From: Pseudomonas anuradhapurensis
GTDB lineage: Bacteria > Pseudomonadota > Gammaproteobacteria > Pseudomonadales > Pseudomonadaceae
Length of the DNA: 64,000 nt
Reading direction: 5' to 3'
NCBI RefSeq assembly: GCF_014269225.2
Contig: NZ_CP077097.1
Coordinates: 5,219,001-5,283,000 of the forward strand
The first letter of the stretch is position 1; the number at the start of each line of letters is the position of its first letter. A program made the translations under genes and the position numbers. The notes beneath the pieces were generated by a model. The model did not search any database and was not told the origin of the DNA. It saw only the letters and a list, made by a program, of their open reading frames with translations. Shown here one piece after another: positions 1-7,916 of this stretch.

Positions 1-1631
1 ATACCGAAAGCGTGGCGCACATTTCCGAACTGGGCGTGGTCTTGCTGCTGTTCATCATCGGCCTGGAACTGTCGCCCAAGCGCTTGTGGCTGATGCGCAA
101 GGCGGTGTTCGGTGTCGGTACCGCCCAGGTGCTGCTGACCGGCGCAGTGATCGGCGCCATCGCCCTGTTCGGCTTCAGCCAGACGCTACCGGCAGCCATC
201 GTGCTCGGCCTGGGCCTGGCCTTGTCGTCCACCGCCCTCGGCCTGCAGAGCCTGGCCGAGAGCAAGCAGCTCAACGCGCCACACGGCCGCCTGGCGTTCG
301 CCATCCTGCTGTTCCAGGACATTGCCGCGATCCCGCTGATTGCCCTGGTCCCGCTGCTGGCCGCCAGCGGTCCGGACACCAGCGGTGGCGATAGCCTGGG
401 GCATGGCCTGAAGGTGTTCGCCAGCATCGCCGTGGTCATCGTCGGTGGCCGTTACCTGCTGCGCCCGGTATTTCGCGCCGTGGCCCGCACGCGCCTGCCG
501 GAAGTGTCCACGGCCACCGCATTGCTGGTGGTGATCGGCACCGCCTGGCTGATGGAACAAGCCGGTATCTCCATGGCCCTGGGTGCGTTCCTTGCCGGCC
601 TGCTGTTGGCCGATTCGGAGTACCGCCACGAGCTGGAATCGCAGATCGAACCGTTCAAGGGCCTGCTGCTGGGGCTGTTCTTCATCAGCGTCGGCATGGG
701 GGCCAACCTGCGCCTGCTGCTGGAGATGCCGTTGGTGCTGCTGGGCCTGACCCTGTTGCTGGTGGCGGTGAAGCTGGTGCTGCTGATCGGCGTCGGCCGT
801 CTGGCCGGTGGCCTGAGCAGCGCCAGTGCGCTGCGCCTGGGCATGGTGCTGGCCGCAGGTGGCGAGTTCGCCTTCGTGGTGTTCAAGCTGGGCAAGGACC
901 AGGGCCTGTTCGATACCCAGACCTACGACCTGCTGTTGATGACCATCACCCTGTCGATGGCGATTACCCCGCTGTTGATGATTGGCTGCGCCCGCGCCCT
1001 CAAGCGCCCGCAAGCGGTGCGTGAAGTGCCTGAGCAGTACAAGCAGATCCAGACCGACACGCCACGGGTGGTGATCGTCGGCATGGGCCGCATGGGCCAG
1101 ATCGTCGCGCGCATCCTGCGCGCCCAGAAGATCCCGTTCATTGCCCTGGAAACATCGGTGGACACCATCGAGATGACGCGCATGTTCGAACAGGTGCCGG
1201 TGTTCTACGGCGACCCGCTGCGGCCTGAGGTGCTGCATGCGGCCAAGGTGGGTGAGGCGGAGTATTTCATCATCACCATCGATGATCCGGAGGCCGCCAT
1301 CCATACGGCAGAGCGGGTCAAACGCCTGTACCCGCACCTGAAAGTGCTCGCCCGAGCGCGTAACCGCCAGCATGTGCACAAACTCGTGGATGCCGGTGCC
1401 GAACCGATTCGCGAGACGTTCTACTCCAGTCTCGAGATGACCCGCCGGGCATTGGTGGGGTTGGGCTTGAGCGACGAACAGGCGGCAGACCGCATCGAGC
1501 GGTTTACCCAGCATGACGAAGAGGTGCTGGTGGCCCAGGGGCAGGTGCGCGATGACCGGGCCAAGGTAATGCAGACGGCCAAGGAGGCGCGGGTGGAGTT
1601 GGAGCGGTTGTTTGCTTCGGATGCGGATTGA
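1..1631 (+). CDS. Kef-type K+/H+ antiporter, 5' end cut off by window edge
   Basis: Inner-membrane monovalent cation:proton antiporter of the CPA2/KefB-KefC family. The frame is open from the left edge (first full codon at position 3), so the start lies outside the window; a GTG at 12 is only an internal codon. The first part is a run of hydrophobic helices with the family's 'LLLFIIGLELSP' signature near the visible N-terminus. A cytosolic RCK_N/Rossmann domain follows, with the nucleotide-binding signature 'VVIVGMGRMG' at about residue 355 of the visible part and an acidic residue after the second strand, and the protein ends in a charged tail. A clear terminator follows at 1653. By family it should exchange K+ for H+ and be gated by NAD(H) or glutathione adducts. 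No KefF/KefG ancillary gene is visible here. Family assignment is strong; KefB, KefC or YbaL subtype is not settled. Confidence 0.9.
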   Translation, partial: TESVAHISELGVVLLLFIIGLELSPKRLWLMRKAVFGVGTAQVLLTGAVIGAIALFGFSQTLPAAIVLGLGLALSSTALGLQSLAESKQLNAPHGRLAFAILLFQDIAAIPLIALVPLLAASGPDTSGGDSLGHGLKVFASIAVVIVGGRYLLRPVFRAVARTRLPEVSTATALLVVIGTAWLMEQAGISMALGAFLAGLLLADSEYRHELESQIEPFKGLLLGLFFISVGMGANLRLLLEMPLVLLGLTLLLVAVKLVLLIGVGRLAGGLSSASALRLGMVLAAGGEFAFVVFKLGKDQGLFDTQTYDLLLMTITLSMAITPLLMIGCARALKRPQAVREVPEQYKQIQTDTPRVVIVGMGRMGQIVARILRAQKIPFIALETSVDTIEMTRMFEQVPVFYGDPLRPEVLHAAKVGEAEYFIITIDDPEAAIHTAERVKRLYPHLKVLARARNRQHVHKLVDAGAEPIRETFYSSLEMTRRALVGLGLSDEQAADRIERFTQHDEEVLVAQGQVRDDRAKVMQTAKEARVELERLFASDAD

Positions 1632-1652
1632 AGGAAGGCGCATAAACATAGG

Positions 1653-1679
1653 AAGAGGGCTCAGCCCTCTTTTTTTTGC
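1653..1679 (+). terminator. Rho-independent terminator after the Kef antiporter
   Basis: An 8-bp perfect stem (AAGAGGGC / GCCCTCTT) with a TCA loop, followed by a run of eight Ts, begins 22 bases after the antiporter stop codon. Confidence 0.9.
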
Positions 1680-1780
1680 CTCGCGATAGCGGGACTGCTG
1701 GAACCCCATTTAGGAAACGCCCTACAAGACGAGTCACTCCCCGTCTGATTGTTCGAGGAAACCCTTCTCCCTAGGCTCAC

Positions 1781-2056
1781 TTGCCGCCATCGCGTCAGCG
1801 ACACTGGTCGCAGCCAGGTATTGCATTGAGCCCCAACAACCCAGTCGCGAAGATCGCCGAGAAGAAAGGCCAGAGCACTTGGCTGGATGAAAAACTACCG
1901 GACCTCAGAACGCTTGCACGTGAATTACGTGCCCAGGCTATCGAAGAGCTGGCTGCTGCCGATTCGCATGACTCCGCAATTGAATTCGCTGCACAGTATC
2001 TGGGTTTGGATACAGATAAAGCCGGTGTTGTAACTGTCAAAACGCCCAATGGGTGA
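1781..2056 (+). pseudogene. N-terminal piece of a frameshifted phage gpF/PBECR-type protein
   Basis: The reading frame gives 91 residues from a TTG. The part from about residue 17 on (LSPNNPVAKIAEKKGQ...) resembles the linker that precedes the C-terminal nuclease-like domain of Mu gpF/SPP1 gp7-type head morphogenesis proteins (TWLDEKLPD, then a region ending in TPNG). The homologous text continues without a gap, but in the next frame, from position 2049 (DVRIQR...). Removing one G from the GGG at 2051-2053 would join the frames as TPNGDVRIQR. I read this as a one-base insertion in a decayed phage gene. The start is uncertain: no ATG and no good ribosome binding site is visible. Family assignment is from memory of the family, not a search. 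Confidence 0.5.
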
Positions 2057-2405
2057 TGTTCGGATTCAGCGGAGCTGTCTCTATCACATCTTCGAAAAGC
2101 GGCAAGACGCCCGAGAACGCTATGTGAAAGTAGCGCTGGATACGCTGCTCGGACCATTTGAGATCTGGCAGGTCGCCTACACCAATCGCACCCACAGGCT
2201 GGCCTTCATTGGCGTCTACGAAACCAAGCGGCAGAGGCTGGTGGTCGTGACGCTCGATAGAGGCAAAATGCTGTGGAATTTCATGCAATGCGATGCAAAG
2301 GCACTGAACAAGCATCGCCACGGTAAGCTGCTTTACAAGCGGTACACCTTTCTGGCGAGCAACGAAAAGGGCCACTGTCACCAGTGGCCCTATGTCCGTG
2401 CTTGA
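2049..2405 (+). pseudogene. PBECR (barnase/EndoU/colicin-like) nuclease domain fragment
   Basis: 118 residues from an ATG overlapping the stop of the preceding fragment (ATGGGTGA). Features expected for the PBECR family of phage-associated nuclease-fold domains are visible: 'EKRQDARERY' near residue 20, 'PFEIWQVAY' near 37, a beta-strand rich centre, then 'LWNFMQCDAKALNKHRHGKLL' spread over about residues 75-95. In phages this domain is the C-terminus of a head-morphogenesis protein; in bacteria it can also be a toxin-like module. It appears to be the downstream half of the same ancestral gene as the 1781-2056 piece. The overlapping ATG could allow re-initiation, so a short protein is possible. 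No other phage gene is adjacent. Confidence 0.55.
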
Positions 2406-2561
2406 TATTCATATACACACCCTCAAGCCGGGGTGTGGAGGTCTCACCCGACGCTGATGATTCAGCCATCGACGGGGTTCCTACACCAGCTAATGCCGCT
2501 GAATGGCAGCTGGTTTCGCGCTCAGGTGAAACGCTAACAACACTCTTGGCCCTAGTCAACA

Positions 2562-2582
2562 ATGGCCTCCGGCAGAGGCCAT
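2562..2582 (-). terminator. Hairpin after the first ycaC-like gene
   Basis: An 8-bp perfect inverted repeat (ATGGCCTC / GAGGCCAT, 5-base loop) lies 18 bases beyond the stop of the minus-strand gene. The T-tract on that strand is weak (TTGTTG), so termination is a guess. The rest of 2406-2600 shows nothing I can identify. Confidence 0.45.
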
Positions 2583-2600
2583 CCATCAAGTTGCTTGATG

Positions 2601-3230
2601 TTACTTAGCCGCAGTCAGAGCGTTATAGCTGGTAATCAGATTGCGATAGTCCGGAATATGGTTGGAGCACAGCGCCGCCAGCCCTTCAATGTCGTTGCGC
2701 CAGTCGCGGTGCAGTTCACAGGCCACGCCGAACCAGGTCATCAGCTGTGCACCGGCCTGGCTCATGCGGTCGTGGGCGGCGTCGCGGGTCATGGAGTTGA
2801 AGGTGCCAGATGCGTCGGTCACCACGAACACTTCGAACTCTTCTTCCAAGGCCGACAGCGCCGGGAAGGCCACACAGACCTCGGTCACCACGCCGGCGAT
2901 GATCAGCTGCTTCTTGCCGGTGGCCTTCACTGCCTTGACGAAGTCTTCGTTGTCCCAGGCGTTGATCTGGCCTGGGCGGGCGATGTACGGGGCATCTGGG
3001 AACAGCGCTTTCAGCTCGGGAACCAGCGGGCCGTTGGGGCCTTGCTCGAAGCTGGTGGTGAGGATGGTCGGCAGGTTGAAGAACTTGGCCAGGTCGGCCA
3101 GCGCCAGCACGTTGTTCTTGAACGCGTCCGGCTCGATGTCACGCACCAGCGACAGCAGGCCAGCCTGGTGGTCGACCAGCAGGACAGCGGCGTCGTCTTT
3201 GTTCAGGCGGTTGTAGGTGAATTTGCTCAT
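2601..3230 (-). CDS. ycaC: Isochorismatase-family hydrolase, YcaC-like, copy 1
   Basis: Cysteine hydrolase of the isochorismatase superfamily, 209 residues, the usual length of YcaC. Visible active-site features are Asp20 in 'LLVDHQAG' and Cys119 in 'VVTEVCVAF', the expected nucleophile. The start ATG at 3230 has an AGGAG 8 bases upstream. A second copy at 13430-14059 differs at only 11 of 209 residues by my count, and the two upstream regions are also alike, including a palindrome at 3344-3361. YcaC substrates are not firmly known, so this is a family-level call. The gene is divergent from the LysR regulator at 3511, which is the obvious candidate controller. Confidence 0.93.
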   Translation of the reverse strand: MSKFTYNRLNKDDAAVLLVDHQAGLLSLVRDIEPDAFKNNVLALADLAKFFNLPTILTTSFEQGPNGPLVPELKALFPDAPYIARPGQINAWDNEDFVKAVKATGKKQLIIAGVVTEVCVAFPALSALEEEFEVFVVTDASGTFNSMTRDAAHDRMSQAGAQLMTWFGVACELHRDWRNDIEGLAALCSNHIPDYRNLITSYNALTAAK

Positions 3231-3343
3231 GGTCTGTGCTCCTAAGGTTTATGAATTTTTCAGCAATCCGGGGTGTTTCGTGTTGATGGGCACAGATTAA
3301 AATCATCACCTTTACGGCGGTAGATAGCAGAATTTGGCTTTAG

Positions 3344-3361
3344 CGTTCTGATATATGAACG
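3344..3361. promoter_or_regulatory. Candidate operator, CGTTC-N8-GAACG, upstream of ycaC copy 1
   Basis: Inverted repeat CGTTC-TGATATAT-GAACG located 114 bases upstream of the ycaC copy 1 start. The same repeat, with the same arms and an 8-base spacer, occurs 110 bases upstream of ycaC copy 2 (14169-14186), inside about 70 bases of conserved upstream sequence. Size and position fit a LysR-type binding site, and a LysR gene is divergent at 3511. Confidence 0.6.
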
Positions 3362-3381
3362 ATGGATTTGCAGGGGCTGTA

Positions 3382-3479
3382 CCGGCCTCTTCGCGGGTAA
3401 ACCCGCTCCCACAGGGATAGCGCCGGGCTTGAGCGCTGTGCAGCACCTGTGGGAGCGGGTTTACCCGCGAAAGGGCCGG
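3382..3479. repeat. REP pair (family A), GGGTAAACCC stem
   Basis: Two copies of the P. putida-type REP unit (CCGGCCTCTTCGCGGG...CCCGCTCCCACAGG) in inverted orientation at 3382-3416 and 3446-3479, both with the same inner stem GGGTAAACCC. Unusually it lies between divergent genes rather than at a 3' end. Confidence 0.9.
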
Positions 3480-3510
3480 CACAGGCAACCAAGTACCCGG
3501 AGACCGATCA

Positions 3511-4422
3511 TTGGAAGACCTTAACTCCCTCTACTACTTCACCCAGGTAGTCGAGCATGGCGGTTTCGCCCCGGCCGGGCGGGCGCTGGACATGCCCAAG
3601 TCAAAGCTCAGCCGGCGCATCGCCGACCTTGAAGACCGCCTGGGCGTGCGCCTGCTGCACCGCACCAGCCGCCATTGTTCGCTCACCGAGATCGGCCAGG
3701 CCTACTACAACCGCTGCCTGGCCATGCGCGTGGAAGCCGAGGGCGCGGCGGAGATCATCGAACGCAACCGCAGCGAACCGCGCGGCCTGGTACGCATCAG
3801 CTGCCCGACGACCCTGCTCAACTCCTGGGTCGGGCCGATGCTGACCCGCTACATGCTCAAGTACCCGCAGGTGGAACTGTTCATCGAGAGCACCAACCGC
3901 CGCGTCGACCTGCTGCACGAAGGTTTCGACGTCGCTCTGCGGGTGCGCTTCCCGCCACTGGAAAACACCGACATGGTGATGAAGGTGCTGAGCAACAGTA
4001 CCCAATGCCTGGTCGGCCAGCCGCAGTATCTGGAGCAACTGCCCAAAGGCTTCGACCCGCAACTGCTCGGCACGCTGCCCAGCCTGCACTGGGGCAGCGC
4101 CCAGCGCGAATACCACTGGGAGCTGTTCCAGGGCGAGGACACCAGCCACAGTATCGTCATCCCGCATACGCCCCGCATGGTCACCGACGACCTGTTCGCA
4201 CTGCGTCATTTCGTCGTCGCCGGCGTGGGCATCGCGCACCTGCCGCGGGTGGCGGTGCGCGAGGACCTGGTGGCCGGGCGGCTGGTGGAGCTGTTGCCGG
4301 GTTGGCACCCGCGCTGCGGCATTGTGCACGCGATCTTCCCGTCGCGGCGCGGTTTGCTGCCCTCGGTACGGGCCTTGATCGATCACCTGGCCGAGGAGTT
4401 CGCCATCAGCGACATGGCTTGA
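3511..4422 (+). CDS. LysR-type transcriptional regulator
   Basis: 303 residues with a standard LysR layout: N-terminal winged helix-turn-helix in residues 1-60 (FTQVVEHGGFAPAGRALDM, then KSKLSRRIADLEDRLGVRLL) and an effector-binding fold from about residue 90. The start is a TTG at 3511 preceded by GGAG at a good distance; no ATG fits. It is divergent from the ycaC-like gene and probably acts on the conserved palindrome at 3344, and perhaps also on the copy at 14169. Its 3' end overlaps the convergent MFS gene by 40 bases (4383-4422). The inducer is unknown. Confidence 0.92.
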   Translation: MEDLNSLYYFTQVVEHGGFAPAGRALDMPKSKLSRRIADLEDRLGVRLLHRTSRHCSLTEIGQAYYNRCLAMRVEAEGAAEIIERNRSEPRGLVRISCPTTLLNSWVGPMLTRYMLKYPQVELFIESTNRRVDLLHEGFDVALRVRFPPLENTDMVMKVLSNSTQCLVGQPQYLEQLPKGFDPQLLGTLPSLHWGSAQREYHWELFQGEDTSHSIVIPHTPRMVTDDLFALRHFVVAGVGIAHLPRVAVREDLVAGRLVELLPGWHPRCGIVHAIFPSRRGLLPSVRALIDHLAEEFAISDMA

Positions 4423-5582
4423 TTGTCCCGGACCAGCATGTCCACCAGCAGTGCCAGCACCACGGCAGCGGCCGCCACGGCAAACAGCACGCCGTAGTGG
4501 CCACCGCTGGCGGCGAACAGCGCCGAATAGGCGTAGCCGGCAATGGCCTGGAAGCTGGCGAAGGACACCGTAGCACGGCTCCAGGTGGCATTCTGTCGGG
4601 CATGCCCCGGCACCAGTTGATGGACCCGCGCCAACGCCAGCGGCACGATGCCGGGCGGGAACGAGCCGATCAACAGCGCTGCGGCCCCCAGCAGGCGCAA
4701 GTCGTGGCTACCCAGCAACACAGCCAGGGCAGCCAGCTGTGCCAGCAACACCCAGCGGATGCCGGCACGCGCCCCCAGATGATCAGCCAGCAACCCGTAG
4801 AGCACCGGGCCGGCGATCGCCCCCAGGCCATACAAACCCCAGATCATTGCACCGGCATGGGTACCCGCACCCAGCCCACGGCTGACGTAGTCCACCAGAA
4901 ACATCATCGGCGCCACCAAAGCGGTGGCCATCAGCGCGTACTGCCCGAACAGTACCAGCACCGCCGGTGAAACTGCAGCCGGGCCCGGTGCATGGCTGCC
5001 CTGTTGATGCTCCTGCTCGGCCGGCCACCCGAGCCAGCTGCTGAGGCTGAGCAACAGTGACAACGCGGCCAGCCCGAACCAGGTTTCCTGCAGCCCTTTG
5101 CCCAGCAGCCACGGTACCAGGCTGGCAGCACCGGCGATGCCCAGGCCAATGCCAAGGAAGATCGCACCACTGGCCAGGCCCCGCCGCGTGGCAGCGACAT
5201 GCGGCAGGATCGCGCTGGCCGCCAGCACCATGATCACCCCGCCAGCAACCCCCGACAGCAGGCGCCAGGCAAAGAACCAGGCAACCGACAGCGGCCAGGC
5301 GCAGGCCAGGAATGCCAGGCTGACCAACACCATCATGCCGCGCAGCACCGCTGCGCTCGACCAGCGCCTTGCCAGCCGTCTGCCGGCCAGGGCGCCGACC
5401 AGGTAGCCGGCAAGGTTGGCCGCGCCCAGGTAGACCACCGCCGAGCTCGCGAACCAGTGCGCCTCGATCAGTGCCGGCACCAGCGGTGTATAGGCAAACC
5501 GCGCCAGGCCGATACCGACCAGGCTGGCACACAGCCCGGCCCAGATCGGCAGCCAGGGCGCGCGTTGAGTTTCTGCAGTCAT
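4383..5582 (-). CDS. YbfB/YjiJ-type MFS transporter
   Basis: 399-residue inner-membrane protein with about 12 hydrophobic segments. The early motif 'GIGLARFAYTPLVPAL' at residues 22-37 is typical of the YbfB/YjiJ branch of the major facilitator superfamily, whose substrates are largely unknown. The ATG at 5582 is divergent from the LysR gene at 5711, with a 128-base shared promoter region. Its last 40 bases overlap the 3' end of the convergent LysR gene at 3511. Regulation by the divergent LysR is the likely arrangement. Efflux is more probable than uptake for this branch, but that is inference. Confidence 0.9.
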   Translation of the reverse strand: MTAETQRAPWLPIWAGLCASLVGIGLARFAYTPLVPALIEAHWFASSAVVYLGAANLAGYLVGALAGRRLARRWSSAAVLRGMMVLVSLAFLACAWPLSVAWFFAWRLLSGVAGGVIMVLAASAILPHVAATRRGLASGAIFLGIGLGIAGAASLVPWLLGKGLQETWFGLAALSLLLSLSSWLGWPAEQEHQQGSHAPGPAAVSPAVLVLFGQYALMATALVAPMMFLVDYVSRGLGAGTHAGAMIWGLYGLGAIAGPVLYGLLADHLGARAGIRWVLLAQLAALAVLLGSHDLRLLGAAALLIGSFPPGIVPLALARVHQLVPGHARQNATWSRATVSFASFQAIAGYAYSALFAASGGHYGVLFAVAAAAVVLALLVDMLVRDNQAMSLMANSSAR

Positions 5583-5650
5583 GTTCTTCCCTTGCGCCGC
5601 AGGCAGCGCTTGTTGATGGCGATGGGAAAAGCATAAAGTCGCAAGGCGAT

Positions 5651-5694
5651 GAAATAACGCAGCGATTTCTCATTGCAGGCATGCACTTTTGCAT
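5651..5694. promoter_or_regulatory. Candidate operator region, MFS/LysR divergent promoter
   Basis: Two short inverted repeats in the gap between the MFS gene and the LysR gene: GAAAT-N9-ATTTC (5651-5669) and ATGCA-CTTT-TGCAT (5681-5694). Either could be a LysR site; arms are only 5 bases, so this is weak. Confidence 0.3.
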
Positions 5695-5710
5695 CATGGA
5701 GGACAACCTG

Positions 5711-6568
5711 ATGAACTGGGACGACACCCGTGTTTTTCTCGCCCTGTGCCGGGAGCGGACGCTGCGCGGCGCAGCCCGCAGCCTCGGTGTCGACCAGGCG
5801 ACTGTCGGCCGCCGGCTTGCTTCGCTGGAACAGGCGCTGCACGCCACGCTGTTCCTGCGTGCGGCCAATGGCTATTCGCTGACTCCCGCTGGCGAAGCGG
5901 CGATGCGCGCAGCCGTCGCGATGGAAGCCGCCGCCGCCGGCCTGCAGCGGCAGGTACTCGGCCTCGACGACCGCCTTAGCGGCGTGGTCCGGGTCACCAC
6001 TACCGACTCCTTCGCCCTGGACTTCATCATCCCTGCGGTTGCCCGGCTGCGCATGGATCATCCGGGAATAGAGGTGCAGTTGCAGGCATCCACGCAAATG
6101 CTCAACCTCAGCCAGCGCGAAGCGGATATTGCCGTGCGCACGCAAAAACCGGACAACCCGGAGCTGGTGGTGCGCCGGCTGGCGCGCTGGCACAGTGGCC
6201 TGTTCGCCTCACGGGATTATCTGCAGCGCTTTGGCGAACCCGCGCCAGGCAGCAGGTTTGCCGGGCATGAGCTGGTGGTCTACCAACCTTATCTGGACAG
6301 CGGCAAGGAGGTGATGCTGGCCGGTGAGCCGATCGCGCGCGGGCGGATTGCCATGACCTGCACATCGGGGTTGATGGTGCGGCGGGCACTGGCCAGCGGG
6401 CTCGGGCTGGGCGAGTTGCCGGTGCCGCTGGGCGAGCGGGATGGGTTGCAGCAGGTGTGGGCGCACGGCAAGCCTTATGACATCTGGCTGGTGACCCATC
6501 AGGATGTGCGGCGTACGGCACGCGTGCGGGCGGTGATCGAAGCTATCGTGCAGGCTTTCGCCGACTAG
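5711..6568 (+). CDS. LysR-type transcriptional regulator
   Basis: 285 residues. The frame is open much further upstream, but the ATG at 5711 follows GGAGG by 8 bases and begins the normal LysR N-terminus (MNWDDTRVFLALCRERTLRGAA). The winged helix-turn-helix spans residues 1-60 (LGVDQATVGRRLASLEQAL), and the LysR substrate domain covers about residues 90-280. Divergent from the YbfB-type MFS gene, its likely target. The protein belongs to the LysR subgroup with 'W-DD-RVFLAL' starts. No effector can be named. Confidence 0.92.
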   Translation: MNWDDTRVFLALCRERTLRGAARSLGVDQATVGRRLASLEQALHATLFLRAANGYSLTPAGEAAMRAAVAMEAAAAGLQRQVLGLDDRLSGVVRVTTTDSFALDFIIPAVARLRMDHPGIEVQLQASTQMLNLSQREADIAVRTQKPDNPELVVRRLARWHSGLFASRDYLQRFGEPAPGSRFAGHELVVYQPYLDSGKEVMLAGEPIARGRIAMTCTSGLMVRRALASGLGLGELPVPLGERDGLQQVWAHGKPYDIWLVTHQDVRRTARVRAVIEAIVQAFAD

Positions 6569-6651
6569 CCGACTTGCCTTCCAGCACACCCTTACAAGAC
6601 CGCTGGCCTATGCTTCAGCCATAGTCCCGGATCATCCCCGCTGGAGCCCCC

Positions 6652-7914
6652 ATGATCCGCGCCAACCCCGGACCAGGCCGCGTCCTGCTCACCACCCTTG
6701 CCCTCTGCCCGTTGCTCAGCCAGGCCGACGAAGCTGGCTGGTCGCTGCTCAGCCGCAATTATTTCCTGCACAGCGACTTCCGCTCACCCTCCGCCAGCGG
6801 CCAGAACTACCGCCAGGAATGGGCCCAGGGCTTCATCGGCGACATCCGTTCCGGCTTCACCGAGGGCACGCTCGGCGTCGGTATCGATGCCCACGGTTTT
6901 CTCGGCCTCAAGCTCGACGGTGGCCGCGGCCATGCCGGTACCGGCCTGCTGCCGCGCGACAGCGATGGCCGTGCCGAGTCCGACTATTCCAGTGCCAGCG
7001 CCGCACTCAAGCTGCGCCTGGGCGACACCCAGCTGCGCTACGGCGAGATGACCGTGGAAACCCCGGTGTTCGATACCGCCGACAAACGCCTGCACCCGGA
7101 ATACGCCACCGGCTGGTTGCTGGAGAACCGCAGCCTGCCCGACTGGCACCTGCAGGCCGGGCGCTTCACCGCCTTCAACAACCAGGACAACAGCGCTACC
7201 CATGATGATTTCAGCGGCTACGGCGCCAGCACCGAGAACCGCGCCATCAGCCTGGCCGGCGCTACCTTCGCGCCCCCAGGCCCATTCGGCGCTGCGCTGT
7301 ACGCCGGGCAGCTGCAGGACACCTGGCGCCAGGCCTATCTCAACCTGAACCTTGCCGAGGGCAGCTGGCGCCTGGACGGTAACCTGTACAAGACCCGCGA
7401 CACCGGCAACGCCAGCGCCGGGGCGATCGATACCCTCGCCTACAGCTTGCTGGGCAGATACAGCTTCGGCGCCCAGGCGCTGAGCCTGGCCTACCAGAAG
7501 GTCGAAGGCGCTACCCCGTTCGACTTCGTCGGTGGCGACTCCATCTACCTGGCCAACTCGATCAAGTACGCCGACTTCAATGGCCCCGGCGAGCGCTCAT
7601 GGCAAATGCGCTATGACCTCGATTTCGCCACCCTCGGCGTGCCTGGTCTGAGCCTGATGGGCCGCTACGTCAGCGGCCGTGGCATCGACGGCAGCCACGC
7701 CCCGGCGCGCGGCGCCTACGTAGGCCAATATGGCGATGGCGGCAAGCATTGGGAGCGCGACATCGACCTGAAATACCTGGTGCAGTCGGGCGCCGCCAAG
7801 GACCTGAGCCTGTCGCTCTCCCATGTCAGCCACCGCGCCAACCAGGCCCAGGCCGGCGATGACATCGATCGCCTCTACCTGATCATCGAATACCCACTCA
7901 AAGGCAGCTTCTGA
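6652..7914 (+). CDS. OprD-family outer-membrane porin
   Basis: 420 residues: signal peptide about residues 1-25 (hydrophobic run LLTTLALCPLLSQA, cleavage before DEAGW), then alternating beta strands of the OprD type ('RNYFLHSDFR', 'WAQGFIGDIRSGFTEGTLGVGIDAHGF' region) and a C-terminal phenylalanine, as in beta-barrel proteins. OprD members are substrate-specific channels for basic amino acids (OccD) or carboxylates (OccK); the substrate here is unknown. It is followed after 2 bases by an inner-membrane MFS gene, so the two are almost certainly co-transcribed. Confidence 0.93.
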   Translation: MIRANPGPGRVLLTTLALCPLLSQADEAGWSLLSRNYFLHSDFRSPSASGQNYRQEWAQGFIGDIRSGFTEGTLGVGIDAHGFLGLKLDGGRGHAGTGLLPRDSDGRAESDYSSASAALKLRLGDTQLRYGEMTVETPVFDTADKRLHPEYATGWLLENRSLPDWHLQAGRFTAFNNQDNSATHDDFSGYGASTENRAISLAGATFAPPGPFGAALYAGQLQDTWRQAYLNLNLAEGSWRLDGNLYKTRDTGNASAGAIDTLAYSLLGRYSFGAQALSLAYQKVEGATPFDFVGGDSIYLANSIKYADFNGPGERSWQMRYDLDFATLGVPGLSLMGRYVSGRGIDGSHAPARGAYVGQYGDGGKHWERDIDLKYLVQSGAAKDLSLSLSHVSHRANQAQAGDDIDRLYLIIEYPLKGSF

Positions 7915-7916
7915 TC

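Noticed and set aside
186..1709. 507-residue minus-strand open frame opposite the Kef antiporter
   Set aside because: It is rich in Gln, His and Arg as expected from the antisense of a GC-rich gene, shows no domain, and the plus strand encodes a well-supported transporter.
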